Part shown: positions 6,923-15,345 of the stretch, piece after piece
How the letters are laid out: every line of letters starts with the position of its first letter
How positions within the stretch are numbered: position 1 is the stretch's first letter
From: CF-161 sp035638495
Lineage (GTDB): Bacteria > Chloroflexota > Dormibacteria > Dormibacterales > Dormibacteraceae
Assembly: GCA_035638495.1 (NCBI GenBank)
Contig: DASQZW010000157.1
Location: 1 to 23,294, forward strand
Reading direction: 5' to 3'
Length of the DNA stretch: 23,294 nucleotides
Notes under the pieces: generated by a model
Databases searched by the model: none
Told to the model about the DNA's origin: nothing
What the model saw: the letters and a program-made list of their open reading frames with translations, nothing else
Made by a program: the position numbers and the translations under genes

Positions 6923-8775
6923 GCGCCCACCTCGCTCTCGTCCACGATGTACGCCCCGAGCCCCTCGCCCGTGTACGGATACGCGGGCCGGTACGGCGAT
7001 TCGGTCCAGCTGTCGCCGGCATCCGTCGAGTACCACCACGTGCGCCGCTCGCGGTTCATCACCAGCAGGTCATCCATCCGGCGCCCCTGGCCGTGCGGAA
7101 AGATGCCCTCGGTGTTGTTGATGATCAGGTCCGCGCGCCAGAACGGCGCGCTGAGAATCGTGGGTGCCCCGTTCGGCACGTCGTCGATCCGGCGCAGTTG
7201 GCCGCCGACCCGATAGTCGTCGATGGTGATGGCCCGCCCGCGCTTGCCGCCTTCCGGCCCCGGCCCGGCAAACCAGAGGCGCGCCGCGGTCGCGTTCACC
7301 TGGGGGTTGCCACCGTATTCCCAGAAGTAGAAAAAGGGGAAGCTTTCGTAGTAGGGCTCTCCGTAATGCCAGCTCGCGAACAGGGCGCGGCGCGTCCCGT
7401 CGTCGTCCGTCCACAGCCGGTACTGGTTCGACTCCTGCAGCATCCGCCACTCGCTGATACTGAACGCGGGGTGCTCAAAGGGCACCGGCGGGAAGGCGTC
7501 GATCTCGCGCCAGATGCCGGTGGTATTCACGAACGCCGTCGGGCTCGCGGCCGGCGCATACCCCCACTCGTCGTTCGTGCGCAGGGCCTCGCCCGCCGGC
7601 GTCTCGAACTTGTGCCAGCCGAAGAAGCCGTCGTGGCCGGGCGTGGCGTCCACGCAGGCCGGGGACCAGGCGTTCTCGTGCGCGCTCTGGCTGCGTGGGA
7701 ACGCATACGGCCCCACCGGATCGCCCGCGCCGAAGTGCTTCCAGCCCATGACGAACTGGTTGTAGAAGTCCCAGCTGTTGCTGATGCTCGGCGGTGCGCT
7801 GGACTGGTCGTACCACCAGAACCAAGCCGTGCCGTTGCCGTCGATCCCCACAAAGCGCGTGCCCCACTGGATGACCGACAGCCAGTCGCGCATCAGCGTC
7901 GGCGTGGCGTCGGCGTCGCCGGGCGGCCACGGCAGCCGCCACAGCTTGCCGCCATTGCTGTAGTACAGCGTCTTGTTGCCGGGCGGGAGCACCACCCAGG
8001 CGCGCCCGCCGGCCTGCGGCTGCACCCGCGGCAGCGCCGGGTCGGCGGGCCGGCGCGCCGGCACGTACAGGACGGTCGGCTGGCCCACGTGCGGCGTCCC
8101 GCTGCCGTAGTCCACGCCGTCGATGCTCTGTCCGCTGCCGTCGTCCAGGCGGACCGTGCACAGGTTCGCGTCCTGGTCCACCGTCGTGATGTGGCACGGC
8201 GCGGCGTAGGCGATCCAGTTCAGGTTCAGTTTGCTGTACAGGTATCGGCGGAGGAGCGTCAGCCGCTGGTCCGTGGCGCCGCGCGCGTGGCCCAGCGGCT
8301 CGCGGTGCGCGTCGAGCCACTGGTGGTGGTCATCCAGGGCGTCGTTCCAGTCGTCCTCGTTCTCGCGGCCGACGTGCTCCTCGTGCGTGACGCGGTCCTC
8401 CCGGCCGCCGGCGAGCTCCGCCTGGAGTCGCGCGTCCAGGGTCTCCAGCGCCGCGTCCTGCTCGGCGCGCCAGACCTCGTGCGCCGGGTCGTCCGGTGTG
8501 CCGGCGCGCAGGACGCGCCACAGTGCCACCGCCGTCAGCGCCTCGCCGCCGGTCTCGTACGCGCGCAACACCGGCGCGCCCGCGCGCCGCAGGTCCTCGA
8601 GACTCGCCACCAGGTCGGCCAGCTGCGCCAGGGCCGCCCCCGCCGCGTCGGCGGCGTCGTCGTCCGCGGTGATGGCCTGGACGTGCGCGAGCAGGCCGCC
8701 GGGGTCGCTGCCGGCGGCCGTTGCCAGTTGGATGACGAGGCGCGCCAGCGTCTCCGGGTTCAGTGGGCTCGGCAT
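6919..8775 (-). CDS. Large tail-tip/baseplate protein with OB-like segment and C-terminal Asp-box region (618 aa)
   Basis: ATG at 8775 (a GTG one codon earlier is possible), directly after the TAG of the upstream gene; its stop overlaps the fibre start. Residues 1-175 are helical and acidic. Residues about 193-245 resemble the OB-like fold of baseplate spike proteins (I-T-T-V-D, then C-T-V-R-L-D-D-G, then V-G-Q-P-T-V-L-Y-V-P). The C-terminal 370 residues are rich in Trp, Tyr and Phe and beta-like, with W-F-W-W-Y-D and F-F-Y-F-W-E-Y runs and a textbook Asp-box, S-T-D-A-G-D-S-W, near 583-590. Asp-boxes mark beta-propeller turns in sialidases and related carbohydrate-binding proteins. It probably links hub to fibre or binds surface sugars. 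No full-length family is recognised. Confidence 0.6.
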   Translation of the reverse strand: MPSPLNPETLARLVIQLATAAGSDPGGLLAHVQAITADDDAADAAGAALAQLADLVASLEDLRRAGAPVLRAYETGGEALTAVALWRVLRAGTPDDPAHEVWRAEQDAALETLDARLQAELAGGREDRVTHEEHVGRENEDDWNDALDDHHQWLDAHREPLGHARGATDQRLTLLRRYLYSKLNLNWIAYAAPCHITTVDQDANLCTVRLDDGSGQSIDGVDYGSGTPHVGQPTVLYVPARRPADPALPRVQPQAGGRAWVVLPPGNKTLYYSNGGKLWRLPWPPGDADATPTLMRDWLSVIQWGTRFVGIDGNGTAWFWWYDQSSAPPSISNSWDFYNQFVMGWKHFGAGDPVGPYAFPRSQSAHENAWSPACVDATPGHDGFFGWHKFETPAGEALRTNDEWGYAPAASPTAFVNTTGIWREIDAFPPVPFEHPAFSISEWRMLQESNQYRLWTDDDGTRRALFASWHYGEPYYESFPFFYFWEYGGNPQVNATAARLWFAGPGPEGGKRGRAITIDDYRVGGQLRRIDDVPNGAPTILSAPFWRADLIINNTEGIFPHGQGRRMDDLLVMNRERRTWWYSTDAGDSWTESPYRPAYPYTGEGLGAYIVDESEVGA

Positions 8776-8777
8776 CA

Positions 8778-9149
8778 CTACTCGTTCTTCGCCACGTCGA
8801 TGATCCAGCCGTAGCTCAGCAGCGGCTCCCAGCCGATGCGCACCCGCTGGCCCTCGAGCTGGGCCTTGGTCCAGCTCTCGCGTCCGAACTTGACGGTGAG
8901 CGTCTGTGGCCGCGGCGCGCCGCCCGGCCCGGCGATGGGGTCGGTCCGCACGGTCACGGTCTTGCCGCCGGTGTCCACCGTGAGCGCCGTGCCCAGCATC
9001 CAGAAGGCGTTGAACTCCAGCAGGCGGTGGAGCAGGCGGTCCACGTAGTCGAGCTCGCTGTCCGCGAACGCCTGGGCGTGCTCCTTGATGCGGCTCTCGT
9101 GGCGCTCCGCAATGCTATCGTCCGGCGGCCGCGGATTCTCGAGCGGCAT
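8778..9149 (-). CDS. Small tail-tip protein (123 aa), function unknown
   Basis: The ATG at 9149 shares its A with the TAA of the upstream gene (TAATG). The first 50 residues are helical and charged (S-R-I-K-E-H-A-Q-A-F-A-D-S-E-L-D-Y-V-D-R-L-L). The second half is beta-rich (T-V-T-V-R-T-D, T-L-T-V-K-F-G, V-R-I-G-W-E-P-L) and could be a small OB or barrel fold. The frame stays open far upstream, but that extension is the other-frame image of the neighbouring gene and is Arg/Ala/Pro-rich. Given its place between hub-like genes and the Asp-box protein, it is probably a baseplate component; this is inferred from position only. Confidence 0.6.
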   Translation of the reverse strand: MPLENPRPPDDSIAERHESRIKEHAQAFADSELDYVDRLLHRLLEFNAFWMLGTALTVDTGGKTVTVRTDPIAGPGGAPRPQTLTVKFGRESWTKAQLEGQRVRIGWEPLLSYGWIIDVAKNE

Positions 9150-9871
9150 TAGACGCTCCCGCTGACGAATCGGCAGAGCCACGTTTGCGCCCCCACTCCC
9201 AGGGGTTGCGACATCCGGATCACTTGGTACCGCCCCACGACCGCGCGCTCCGGCCAATAGACGGCCAGCTCCTGCCCGCACTCGGCCAGCGCGACCGCGG
9301 AGTCCAGCGTCACGGTGAGGCGGTGGCCGTCGCCCAGCGTCTGCTGCATCAGGTGCCGGTCCGCGCGCTGCTGCAGCTCGACGAACACCGGGTCCAGGTC
9401 GGCGACGCTCTCGGGGACGTTCGCCGTCCACAGGTAGACCTGCTGGCTGACCAGCTGCGCGTCGAAGCCGGGGCCGCCGCCGACGGGGCTCGGCGTCGGC
9501 GTCTCGTAGGGCTGGAGCGGGTCGTCCGAGCGCAGGTCGGTGAGCAGGAGCGGTCCCCAGGCGGTCAGCCCGGTCGGCGGGATCTGGAAGCTGAACTGCC
9601 GCGCCTGGCCGACCCACGTCTGCAGGCGGCGCATGCCCACCGGCTTGACGGTGCGGCTCAGCGTCTCGATGGGGCAGGCGACGAGTCCCCCCACGGTCGG
9701 GTCGCTGCTGATCAGCAGGCCGCTGTCCACGCGCGCCGAGCGCGAGCGCAGGATCGGCCAGCCGTCGCGGTCGTAGACGCAGCGGAACCAGCCGCTGGCG
9801 AACAGACTCCACAGGTAGCCGCGCGCGCTCTGCGCCGGCAGCGTCGGCCAAGACAGGACGGCCTGGCTCAT
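9149..9871 (-). CDS. Tail-tip protein, possible C-terminal half of a split baseplate hub (240 aa)
   Basis: ATG at 9871 overlaps the upstream stop as ATGA. The protein is beta-rich, with R-C-V-Y-D-R-D-G-W-P-I-L-R-S-R-S near the N-terminus, a Pro-rich loop (T-P-T-P-S-P-V-G-G-G-P-G-F), and an ending G-R-Y-Q-V-I-R-M-S-Q-P-L-G-V-G-A-Q-T-W that resembles the last strands of gp27/late-control-D type hub proteins. Together with the gene upstream it has about the length of a whole hub. Assignment to the tail tip follows from position after the tape measure; hub function is inference. Confidence 0.6.
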   Translation of the reverse strand: MSQAVLSWPTLPAQSARGYLWSLFASGWFRCVYDRDGWPILRSRSARVDSGLLISSDPTVGGLVACPIETLSRTVKPVGMRRLQTWVGQARQFSFQIPPTGLTAWGPLLLTDLRSDDPLQPYETPTPSPVGGGPGFDAQLVSQQVYLWTANVPESVADLDPVFVELQQRADRHLMQQTLGDGHRLTVTLDSAVALAECGQELAVYWPERAVVGRYQVIRMSQPLGVGAQTWLCRFVSGSV

Positions 9872-10959
9872 GTCAGGCCGCAGGTGGCCGGGCTGGGAAC
9901 GCAGCCATGAATGCGGTGCCGGTACCAGAACTGCGCGGCGATGCCGCTGCCGAAGTCGAGCGCGATGTCGATGCCCCAGGTGCCCTGGCCGTTCGCGCCG
10001 GCCTGGCCCACCGGACACAGGTGCGGATCGTCCGCGGGCAAGCTCGCCGCCTGCACGCTCGCCTGGGCCGCCGTCAGCCCCGCCGGGCCGATGAACAGCT
10101 GGTCATCGGCGGTGTAGTCGTCGGCGCTGTAGGCGAAGGTGATCTGGAAGTGGGTCGTCGTGCCCCGGAAGGCGCTGGTCGGCGTCACGCTCATCGTCGC
10201 GGTGTACGCCGTGGCCGGCGGCTGCGGCGCCGGCGCGGGGGGCGGCGGCGTGGTCGCGCTCGGGCTCGAGGTGCCCCAGTAGTTCAGCGTGCGCCAGGGC
10301 TGGGGCACGCGCAGGCGGTGCCCGCTGGCCGTCCAGATGAGCGCCGCGACGAGCGTCGCGTACGTGTCTGCGCCCCAGACCATGGGCATGCCGAGCGGGA
10401 TGCCGGCGTCGCGCAGCTTCACGGCGTCGCCCAGCGGGTTGCCGCCGTCGAGCATCAGCTTGCGCAGCGGGTCCTCGAGCCAGCCCTCGGCCTCGCACTG
10501 CGGCGGCTGCGCGCCGCTCTCGTCCAGCGCCACCTGCGGCGTGGCCGTCACGCGGTACAGCCCGGCGCCCACCGTGCCGCTCGCGGCCCCCACGCGCGTC
10601 GTCCACTCCACCCGCAACAGCCGCCCCAGCTCGACGAGGTCGTGGTAGGCGCCGCCGGGCAGGTACTCGTCGGGGTTCATGAACTGCAGCGTCAGCGTCT
10701 CGGTCTGCAGCGGCACGTCCTCCCAGTTCGACTCCCGCGAGCCGCCAGCCACGCGTGGCAGCCGCTGGCCGTTCGCGAGCGTGGTCGCGTCCACCGCGTA
10801 CACCGCCCACTCGGCACTCCGGCTGTATGGGCCCAGCCCCTGGCGCTTCGCCCACGGGTGCGGGTTCGACCAGAGCTGCTGCCAGAGGGCGAACGGCGCC
10901 GGCAAGCCGAGGGCACCCCATTTTGCGTGGTGCCAGCGCTGCGTTCCCCAGAGCGGCAT
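9868..10959 (-). CDS. Tail-tip/baseplate hub-like protein with C-terminal Ig-like segment (363 aa)
   Basis: The ATG at 10959 has G-A-G-G-T-G eight bases upstream, and the stop overlaps the next start. Residues 1-250 look like a tail-tip beta-domain, with typical phrases such as L-T-L-Q-F-M-N-P-D-E-Y-L, L-G-R-L-L-R-V-E-W and G-W-L-E-D-P-L-R-K-L-M-L-D. A Pro-rich linker lies near 258-275 (T-T-P-P-P-P-A-P-A-P-Q-P-P). The remaining 85 residues look like an Ig-like or jelly-roll add-on (T-A-T-M-S-V-T-P-T-S-A-F-R-G). The protein follows the tape measure and a small distal-tail gene, the usual position for the protein that closes the tail tube. It is not recognised as a specific named family. Confidence 0.6.
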   Translation of the reverse strand: MPLWGTQRWHHAKWGALGLPAPFALWQQLWSNPHPWAKRQGLGPYSRSAEWAVYAVDATTLANGQRLPRVAGGSRESNWEDVPLQTETLTLQFMNPDEYLPGGAYHDLVELGRLLRVEWTTRVGAASGTVGAGLYRVTATPQVALDESGAQPPQCEAEGWLEDPLRKLMLDGGNPLGDAVKLRDAGIPLGMPMVWGADTYATLVAALIWTASGHRLRVPQPWRTLNYWGTSSPSATTPPPPAPAPQPPATAYTATMSVTPTSAFRGTTTHFQITFAYSADDYTADDQLFIGPAGLTAAQASVQAASLPADDPHLCPVGQAGANGQGTWGIDIALDFGSGIAAQFWYRHRIHGCVPSPATCGLT

Positions 10960-10961
10960 GC

Positions 10962-11375
10962 TCAGGGCACCTCGTACCAGGTGATCGACCAGATGCGGTT
11001 GCCGCCCTGCCACTGCCGCCGCGTGCCGCCTTGCTGGACGCGGTTGAACATCAGGCCGAACGTCTCGTGCTCGCTGGTGGTCACGTCGAACGGCCCGCCC
11101 ATCCACCAGGCTTGCTTGATGTTGGCCTCGTCGGTGGCACGGCTCGGCCCCTTCAGCGCGCCGAGGTTGAAGCTGCCGGAGCGCCGCGGAAACGTGCCGC
11201 TGTCGCGGAGGATCTGCACCGGCTGGCCGCCGAGCGGGTCCTCGGCCAGCCGCCCCTGCACCTCGAACTGCCAGTCCACGGCGTTCTGCGGAATGTCGGC
11301 GTAGAACGCGAGCGTCGGCACGCCGCCGGTCTGCGCGCGGCTGACGAAGTGCCAGGCGTTCAGGCTCTGCGGCAT
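10962..11375 (-). CDS. Small distal tail protein candidate (137 aa)
   Basis: The ATG at 11375 shares its A with the stop of the tape measure (TGATG). This frame continues upstream for hundreds of codons, but that part is the off-frame image of the tape measure (Gly/Arg/Ala-rich) and is not credible. The protein is beta-rich, with D-W-Q-F-E-V-Q-G-R-L, S-G-S-F-N-L-G-A-L-K-G and E-T-F-G-L-M-F-N-R-V followed by N-R-I-W-S-I-T-W-Y-E-V-P. This resembles a tail-tube-like fold. Its place directly after the tape measure is where distal tail (Dit) genes lie in siphophages, though it is shorter than classic Dit proteins. Confidence 0.65.
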   Translation of the reverse strand: MPQSLNAWHFVSRAQTGGVPTLAFYADIPQNAVDWQFEVQGRLAEDPLGGQPVQILRDSGTFPRRSGSFNLGALKGPSRATDEANIKQAWWMGGPFDVTTSEHETFGLMFNRVQQGGTRRQWQGGNRIWSITWYEVP

Positions 11376-14300
11376 CAGACCTGCCGCATGCGCGCTTCGA
11401 GGTGGTCGGACGCCACGCGCAGGAAGTCGACGCCCGTCTCTTGGATGGCCTGGATGTGCATGGTCACCGGCATCTGGATGCTGGACCGCCGCAGGACCTC
11501 GCGCAGGAGCTCGTTGCCGTTCAGGCCGACCTTTTCGAGGTTCTTGGCGATCTTCTGGAGGTCGCGGTTGGCATCGCGGATCGTGCGCTGGAACTCCGTG
11601 ATCGCCTTGTCCTCGCGTTCGAGGATGTCGCGCACCTTGCGGTCGTACTCGATGCGCGCCTCGCGCCGGTCGCGCTCGGCCTTCTGCTCGGCCTCCTTCT
11701 TCGCGTCGGCGGCTTCCTTCTTGCTCCGTGCCAGGTCTTCCTGACGCCGCTCCTCCTTCTTCGCGGCTTCGGCGTCGGCCTTGGCCTTCTCCGCGGCGGC
11801 CTTCGCGCGGTCGGCCGCGATCTTGTCCAGCTCCTCCTTCAGCTTCTTGTCCGCGGCCTCGATGGCCTTCTGCTCCTTGTCGCGCGCCTCCCGCTCCTTC
11901 TTGTCGCGCTCCTCGTTCAGCTTCGCCAGCGCCTTCGCAAACGCCTCGGCCTGCCGCTGCGCCTGCTGCTCCGCGGCGGTGACCGCCTTCCCGAAGCCGG
12001 CGCGCGCGAGCGCCTCCTGGTCGGTGAGCCCGGCCTGCTGCAGCCCGAACTCCTGCTGCAGCCGCAGGCGCGCCTTGGCAATCTCGTTCTGCGTCTCGTG
12101 CGTCTGCGCGCCGGCCAGCGCCTTGGCCTCGATCTCCTGCAGCTGGGTGCTGAACTGGAACAGCGTCTGGACCTGCTGCTGGCGGATGGCGCTGAGGGAC
12201 TGGGAGAGCTGGCTGAGGGCGGCCGATTGGGCATCGACGGCCTGCTGTTGGCTCTGCGTGCGCTGCGCGTTCAGCGTCGCCAGTTTGTCGGTGTAGTCCT
12301 GCTCCTGCTGGAGCAGCGTCTGGTTCAGCTCGCCGGCCGCGGCGGCGACCGCCTGGTTGTGGTCCGTCCGCGCCTGAAGCGCGCTGCGCGTCAGGTCGTT
12401 CATCTGGGCCAGGAAAGCGCTCGTGCGCTCCAGCTGCTTGTCCTGGAAGTCCTGGCGCGCGCGGTCGTCCTCCTCGCGCAGCTTCGCCATCGTGGTGCTG
12501 TAGGTCTTGAGGGCGTCGTTCAGCGTGCGCTGGATATCGTCCATGCGCTTGTGGAACTCGGCGGCGGCGTCGCCCAGCGCCTTCACCGTGTCGGCGTGCG
12601 CCTGGGCCAGCTTCTGTTCGGCGTCGTTGACCTTGAGTGCCACCGCCTCGACCTCGTCGGGCAGCTTCGCCAGCGCCTCTTCCTGCTTCTGGCGGAGCTT
12701 CTCCTCCTCCTCGGCAGCCTTCTTCGCGGCCTTCACGCGCTCGTCCTCGGCGTCCTTGGTGGCCTTCTGCGCGGCGGCGTGCGCCTCCAGCAGCGCGTTC
12801 GCGCCCTCGATGTCGCCGTTGTTGACCAGCCACTGGGCGTGGGCGCGGACTTGCGCGTCCTTGACCTCGCCCATCAGCCGGCTGTTCTCCTTCAGCTGGT
12901 CGTTGATGTTGGTCAGGTTCTGAATGTAGGCCTCGGTCACGTCGCGCCGCTTCAGCTCGTTGTCGACGTTGATGACGCCCTGCTGGACCTTGGCGAAGAT
13001 CTCGTTGATGCCGACCAGGCTCTCGTTCATGCGCTCCTGGAGCGTCTGCGTGTGCTCGACGGCGCCCGCGGTGACGGCTTCGCCCAGCGCCTCGCCCTGC
13101 GCCTTGAACTGCGGGACGAAGCTCGCCAGGACATTGATGGTGGCGTCCAGCTGCTCCTGGGTGATGTTCGGGATGCGGTCCTTGATGCCCGCGGAGAAGG
13201 CCTCGATGATGGCACTGGACTGGTTGGCCCAGTCCTCGGGGCTCAGGCCCTGCACCAGGGCCTGGAACTGGACCTCGATGTCGCCGGCCAGGTCGCTGAT
13301 GATGGCGGCGATGGCCTCGCGCTGCTGGGCCGCGCGCCGCTCCAGCTTCTCGGTGTCGGGGCCGATCAGCTTGGCGTAGTTCTCTTCGGTCTCGCGGCCG
13401 AAGCGGTCCGCGATGTTGCCGACCGTGGTGGCGACGTCCTCGCCGAAGTGGATGAGCCAGTCCTTGACGGCCTTGCCGCCGACGGTCTGGTCGGCCGGCG
13501 TCATCAGCCAGTCCGGCACCTGCGCCAGCGGCTGCTGCTCCGGCGGCAGGATGCCGCCGCCGGGCACGAAGGCGCCCGGCTCGCCCTCGGGGCTGGTGGT
13601 CGTCGCCTGCTTCAGCGCCGTGGCGATGCGGCCCGCCTGGCGCTCGGCTTCGGCCGCCGCGTCGGTGAAGTGCTGCATCACGCCTGCGAGCGCCTTCTGG
13701 ACGGCCGCGCGCCCCTCCTCGGTCGCCGGCCCCCATTGGGCGACCGCGTCCTCGAAGGTCTTCGTGGTGTCGCGCAGGCCGACGACGACGCCGTCGAGCG
13801 TCTGGATGATGCTCGTGAGCGCCGGCAGCAGCGCTGCGCCGATGTCGTCGCTGAGCGCCTGCATGGCCTTCTGCATCAGGCCGAACTGCTCGGTCGCCGT
13901 CTCCGCGACCGTCTTGTAGGCCGCCGCCGTCTGACCGGACTCCTCGCGGTTGATCCGCAGCTGCTCCTGCAGAAACGCAAACTGGCTGGAGAGCACCTGG
14001 AAGCCCTGGCGCGCCTGGAGGTCCGGGAAGATGACCTGGATCGCCGCCTGGCGCTCCGCCTCCGTCAGCGTGGAGAGCTTGTCGCGCAACGCACCGACGA
14101 CCTCGATGGGGTCGCGCAGGTTGCCGGCGAGGGTCTTGGTCTGAATGCCGAGGGCCGCCATGTGCTGCGCGGCCTCGGCGGTGCCCATCTTGTTGAACAG
14201 GTTGGACAGGTTGTTGATGTTCTGCGCCGCCGGCCCGCCCTCCTTGGTGACGGCGCTGATCGCGGCGAACAGCTCCTCGTGGCTGGCGCCGGCCTGCTTG

Positions 14301-15040
14301 GCGCTCTGCGTGACGAGGCCCAGGCTGCTGGCCAGCTCCTGGCCGTTCACGACGCCGGCGTTGACCGTCTGGAAGAACTCGTCGCTGATCTTCTCGGCGT
14401 CCTCCACGGACAGCTTGTAGGCGTTCATCACGCCGAGCACGGCCGTGCCGAACGTCTGCGCGTCGGTGCGCGCCGCGACGGCGCCCTTGGCGAACTGCTC
14501 GACGAGCTGAATGGCCTCGGACTGGGTGACGTCCACGCTGGAGAAGATGTTGTATAGGCCCTGCGCCAGCTGCGTGCTGGTTTGGTTGATGCTGGTGGAC
14601 AGGTCCTTCAGGCTGTCGGTGACGCCGCGCACGTCGATGTCCGGCTTGATGGTCTGGACGAAGGCGACCTCGTGCTGCAGCTGGGCGGCGCCTTGGGCCG
14701 CTTGGATCATGGCGGCGCTGAGTCCGCCGACGGCGATCACGGCGGCGCCGGCGGCGATGCCGACCGGCCCGAGCGCCGCGCCGAAGCTCGCCATGCTGCT
14801 GGCGGCGCGGCCGGCGCTGACGTTGACCTCGTACATCACCGGCACCAGGCCGCGCAGGTCGCTGCTGAGCGACTTGATGGCGGTGCTGGTGCCGGGGTCG
14901 ACCTCCGGCTTCAGCGGCGGGATCGCCTTGAACTCGGCCGCGATGGCGCGCGACATCTGCTCGAGCTGGCGCGCCGCCGCCGTGAAGGCCGTCAGGTCGA
15001 GCTCGGCCTCCGCCCGGATGGTGCCGCCGTCGACGCTCAC
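11375..15040 (-). CDS. Tape measure protein (1221 aa)
   Basis: GTG start at 15040 with G-A-G-G-T seven to eight bases ahead. Residues 1-80 are helical. Residues about 82-115 are hydrophobic and Gly/Ala-rich (A-A-L-G-P-V-G-I-A-A-G-A-A-V-I-A-V). Residues about 120-400 match the TP901-type minor tail/tape-measure core, with T-S-I-N-Q-T-S-T-Q-L-A-Q-G-L-Y and A-K-Q-A-G-A-S-H-E-E-L-F. From about 690 to 1190 the protein is almost entirely charged coiled coil, densest where E-K-A-K-A-D-A-E-A-A-K-K-E-E occurs. It sets tail length and is threaded through the tube. At the usual 0.15 nm per residue it predicts a tail of about 180 nm. It follows the assembly-chaperone genes, the standard order. Confidence 0.95.
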   Translation of the reverse strand: MSVDGGTIRAEAELDLTAFTAAARQLEQMSRAIAAEFKAIPPLKPEVDPGTSTAIKSLSSDLRGLVPVMYEVNVSAGRAASSMASFGAALGPVGIAAGAAVIAVGGLSAAMIQAAQGAAQLQHEVAFVQTIKPDIDVRGVTDSLKDLSTSINQTSTQLAQGLYNIFSSVDVTQSEAIQLVEQFAKGAVAARTDAQTFGTAVLGVMNAYKLSVEDAEKISDEFFQTVNAGVVNGQELASSLGLVTQSAKQAGASHEELFAAISAVTKEGGPAAQNINNLSNLFNKMGTAEAAQHMAALGIQTKTLAGNLRDPIEVVGALRDKLSTLTEAERQAAIQVIFPDLQARQGFQVLSSQFAFLQEQLRINREESGQTAAAYKTVAETATEQFGLMQKAMQALSDDIGAALLPALTSIIQTLDGVVVGLRDTTKTFEDAVAQWGPATEEGRAAVQKALAGVMQHFTDAAAEAERQAGRIATALKQATTTSPEGEPGAFVPGGGILPPEQQPLAQVPDWLMTPADQTVGGKAVKDWLIHFGEDVATTVGNIADRFGRETEENYAKLIGPDTEKLERRAAQQREAIAAIISDLAGDIEVQFQALVQGLSPEDWANQSSAIIEAFSAGIKDRIPNITQEQLDATINVLASFVPQFKAQGEALGEAVTAGAVEHTQTLQERMNESLVGINEIFAKVQQGVINVDNELKRRDVTEAYIQNLTNINDQLKENSRLMGEVKDAQVRAHAQWLVNNGDIEGANALLEAHAAAQKATKDAEDERVKAAKKAAEEEEKLRQKQEEALAKLPDEVEAVALKVNDAEQKLAQAHADTVKALGDAAAEFHKRMDDIQRTLNDALKTYSTTMAKLREEDDRARQDFQDKQLERTSAFLAQMNDLTRSALQARTDHNQAVAAAAGELNQTLLQQEQDYTDKLATLNAQRTQSQQQAVDAQSAALSQLSQSLSAIRQQQVQTLFQFSTQLQEIEAKALAGAQTHETQNEIAKARLRLQQEFGLQQAGLTDQEALARAGFGKAVTAAEQQAQRQAEAFAKALAKLNEERDKKEREARDKEQKAIEAADKKLKEELDKIAADRAKAAAEKAKADAEAAKKEERRQEDLARSKKEAADAKKEAEQKAERDRREARIEYDRKVRDILEREDKAITEFQRTIRDANRDLQKIAKNLEKVGLNGNELLREVLRRSSIQMPVTMHIQAIQETGVDFLRVASDHLEARMRQV

Positions 15041-15084
15041 GCGCTTACCTCACCCCGGCCCTGCAGCCTCGGACTAAATTCCCC

Positions 15085-15345
15085 TTAATTCCCCGGCGCG
15101 TCCTCGGCGTCATCCTCCCACGGGATGAGGCCCGCCGGCAGGCTCGCCCTCTCCCGGCCCTCCTCCTGGAGCGCCCGGTCCTGCATCGTCCCCGCCCACC
15201 AGATCGCCTCGTCGAACTGGAAGCGCAGGTACGCCGGCGACTGGGGGATCAGCAGGCTGCTGGGCCGCTGGCCGTAGTCGCGGCACATCCTGTGCAGCAG
15301 CCAGGCGCGCGGACTGGTCACGAAAGGAGTCGAGCTGCGCCGCAC
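15085..15345 (-). CDS. Tail assembly chaperone, second (T-like) reading frame
   Basis: This frame carries the credible protein in the last 240 bases of the chaperone locus: L-L-H-R-M-C-R-D-Y-G-Q-R-P-S-S-L-L, then Y-L-R-F-Q-F-D-E-A-I-W-W-A-G, ending in an acidic D-A-E-D-A-P-G-N. The first frame over the same DNA turns into Gly/Ala/Pro-rich low-complexity sequence. There is no good ribosome site for independent initiation at the GTG (15345) or internal ATG (15288). It is most simply expressed as a fusion with the first frame by a +1 shift near 15322-15328, giving about 242 residues. In siphophages the fused form recruits the tail-tip complex to the tape measure. An assembly indel or a separately initiated gene are alternatives. 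Confidence 0.65.
   Translation of the reverse strand: MRRSSTPFVTSPRAWLLHRMCRDYGQRPSSLLIPQSPAYLRFQFDEAIWWAGTMQDRALQEEGRERASLPAGLIPWEDDAEDAPGN

Noticed and set aside
4208..7216. Plus-strand open frame of about 1000 codons opposite the fibre gene
   Set aside because: It is Arg/Ala/Gly/Val-rich without domain pattern and mirrors the fibre gene, which has clear repeats and an S74 end.
7093..8814. Plus-strand open frame of 573 codons opposite the Asp-box protein
   Set aside because: Arg/Val/Ala/His-rich mirror sequence with no motifs.
11376..13736. Long minus-strand extension of the distal-tail frame into the tape measure
   Set aside because: Low-complexity Gly/Arg/Ala sequence; the true start at 11375 overlaps the tape-measure stop as TGATG.
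11402..14557. Plus-strand open frame of about 1050 codons opposite the tape measure
   Set aside because: Its Leu/Gly/Arg-rich composition is what the complement of a Gln/Glu/Ala-rich coiled coil gives. The sense frame is a clear tape measure.
15110..15320. Last 65 or so residues of the first chaperone frame as genuine protein
   Set aside because: They are Gly/Ala/Pro-rich low complexity, while the second frame over the same DNA is a normal helical protein.
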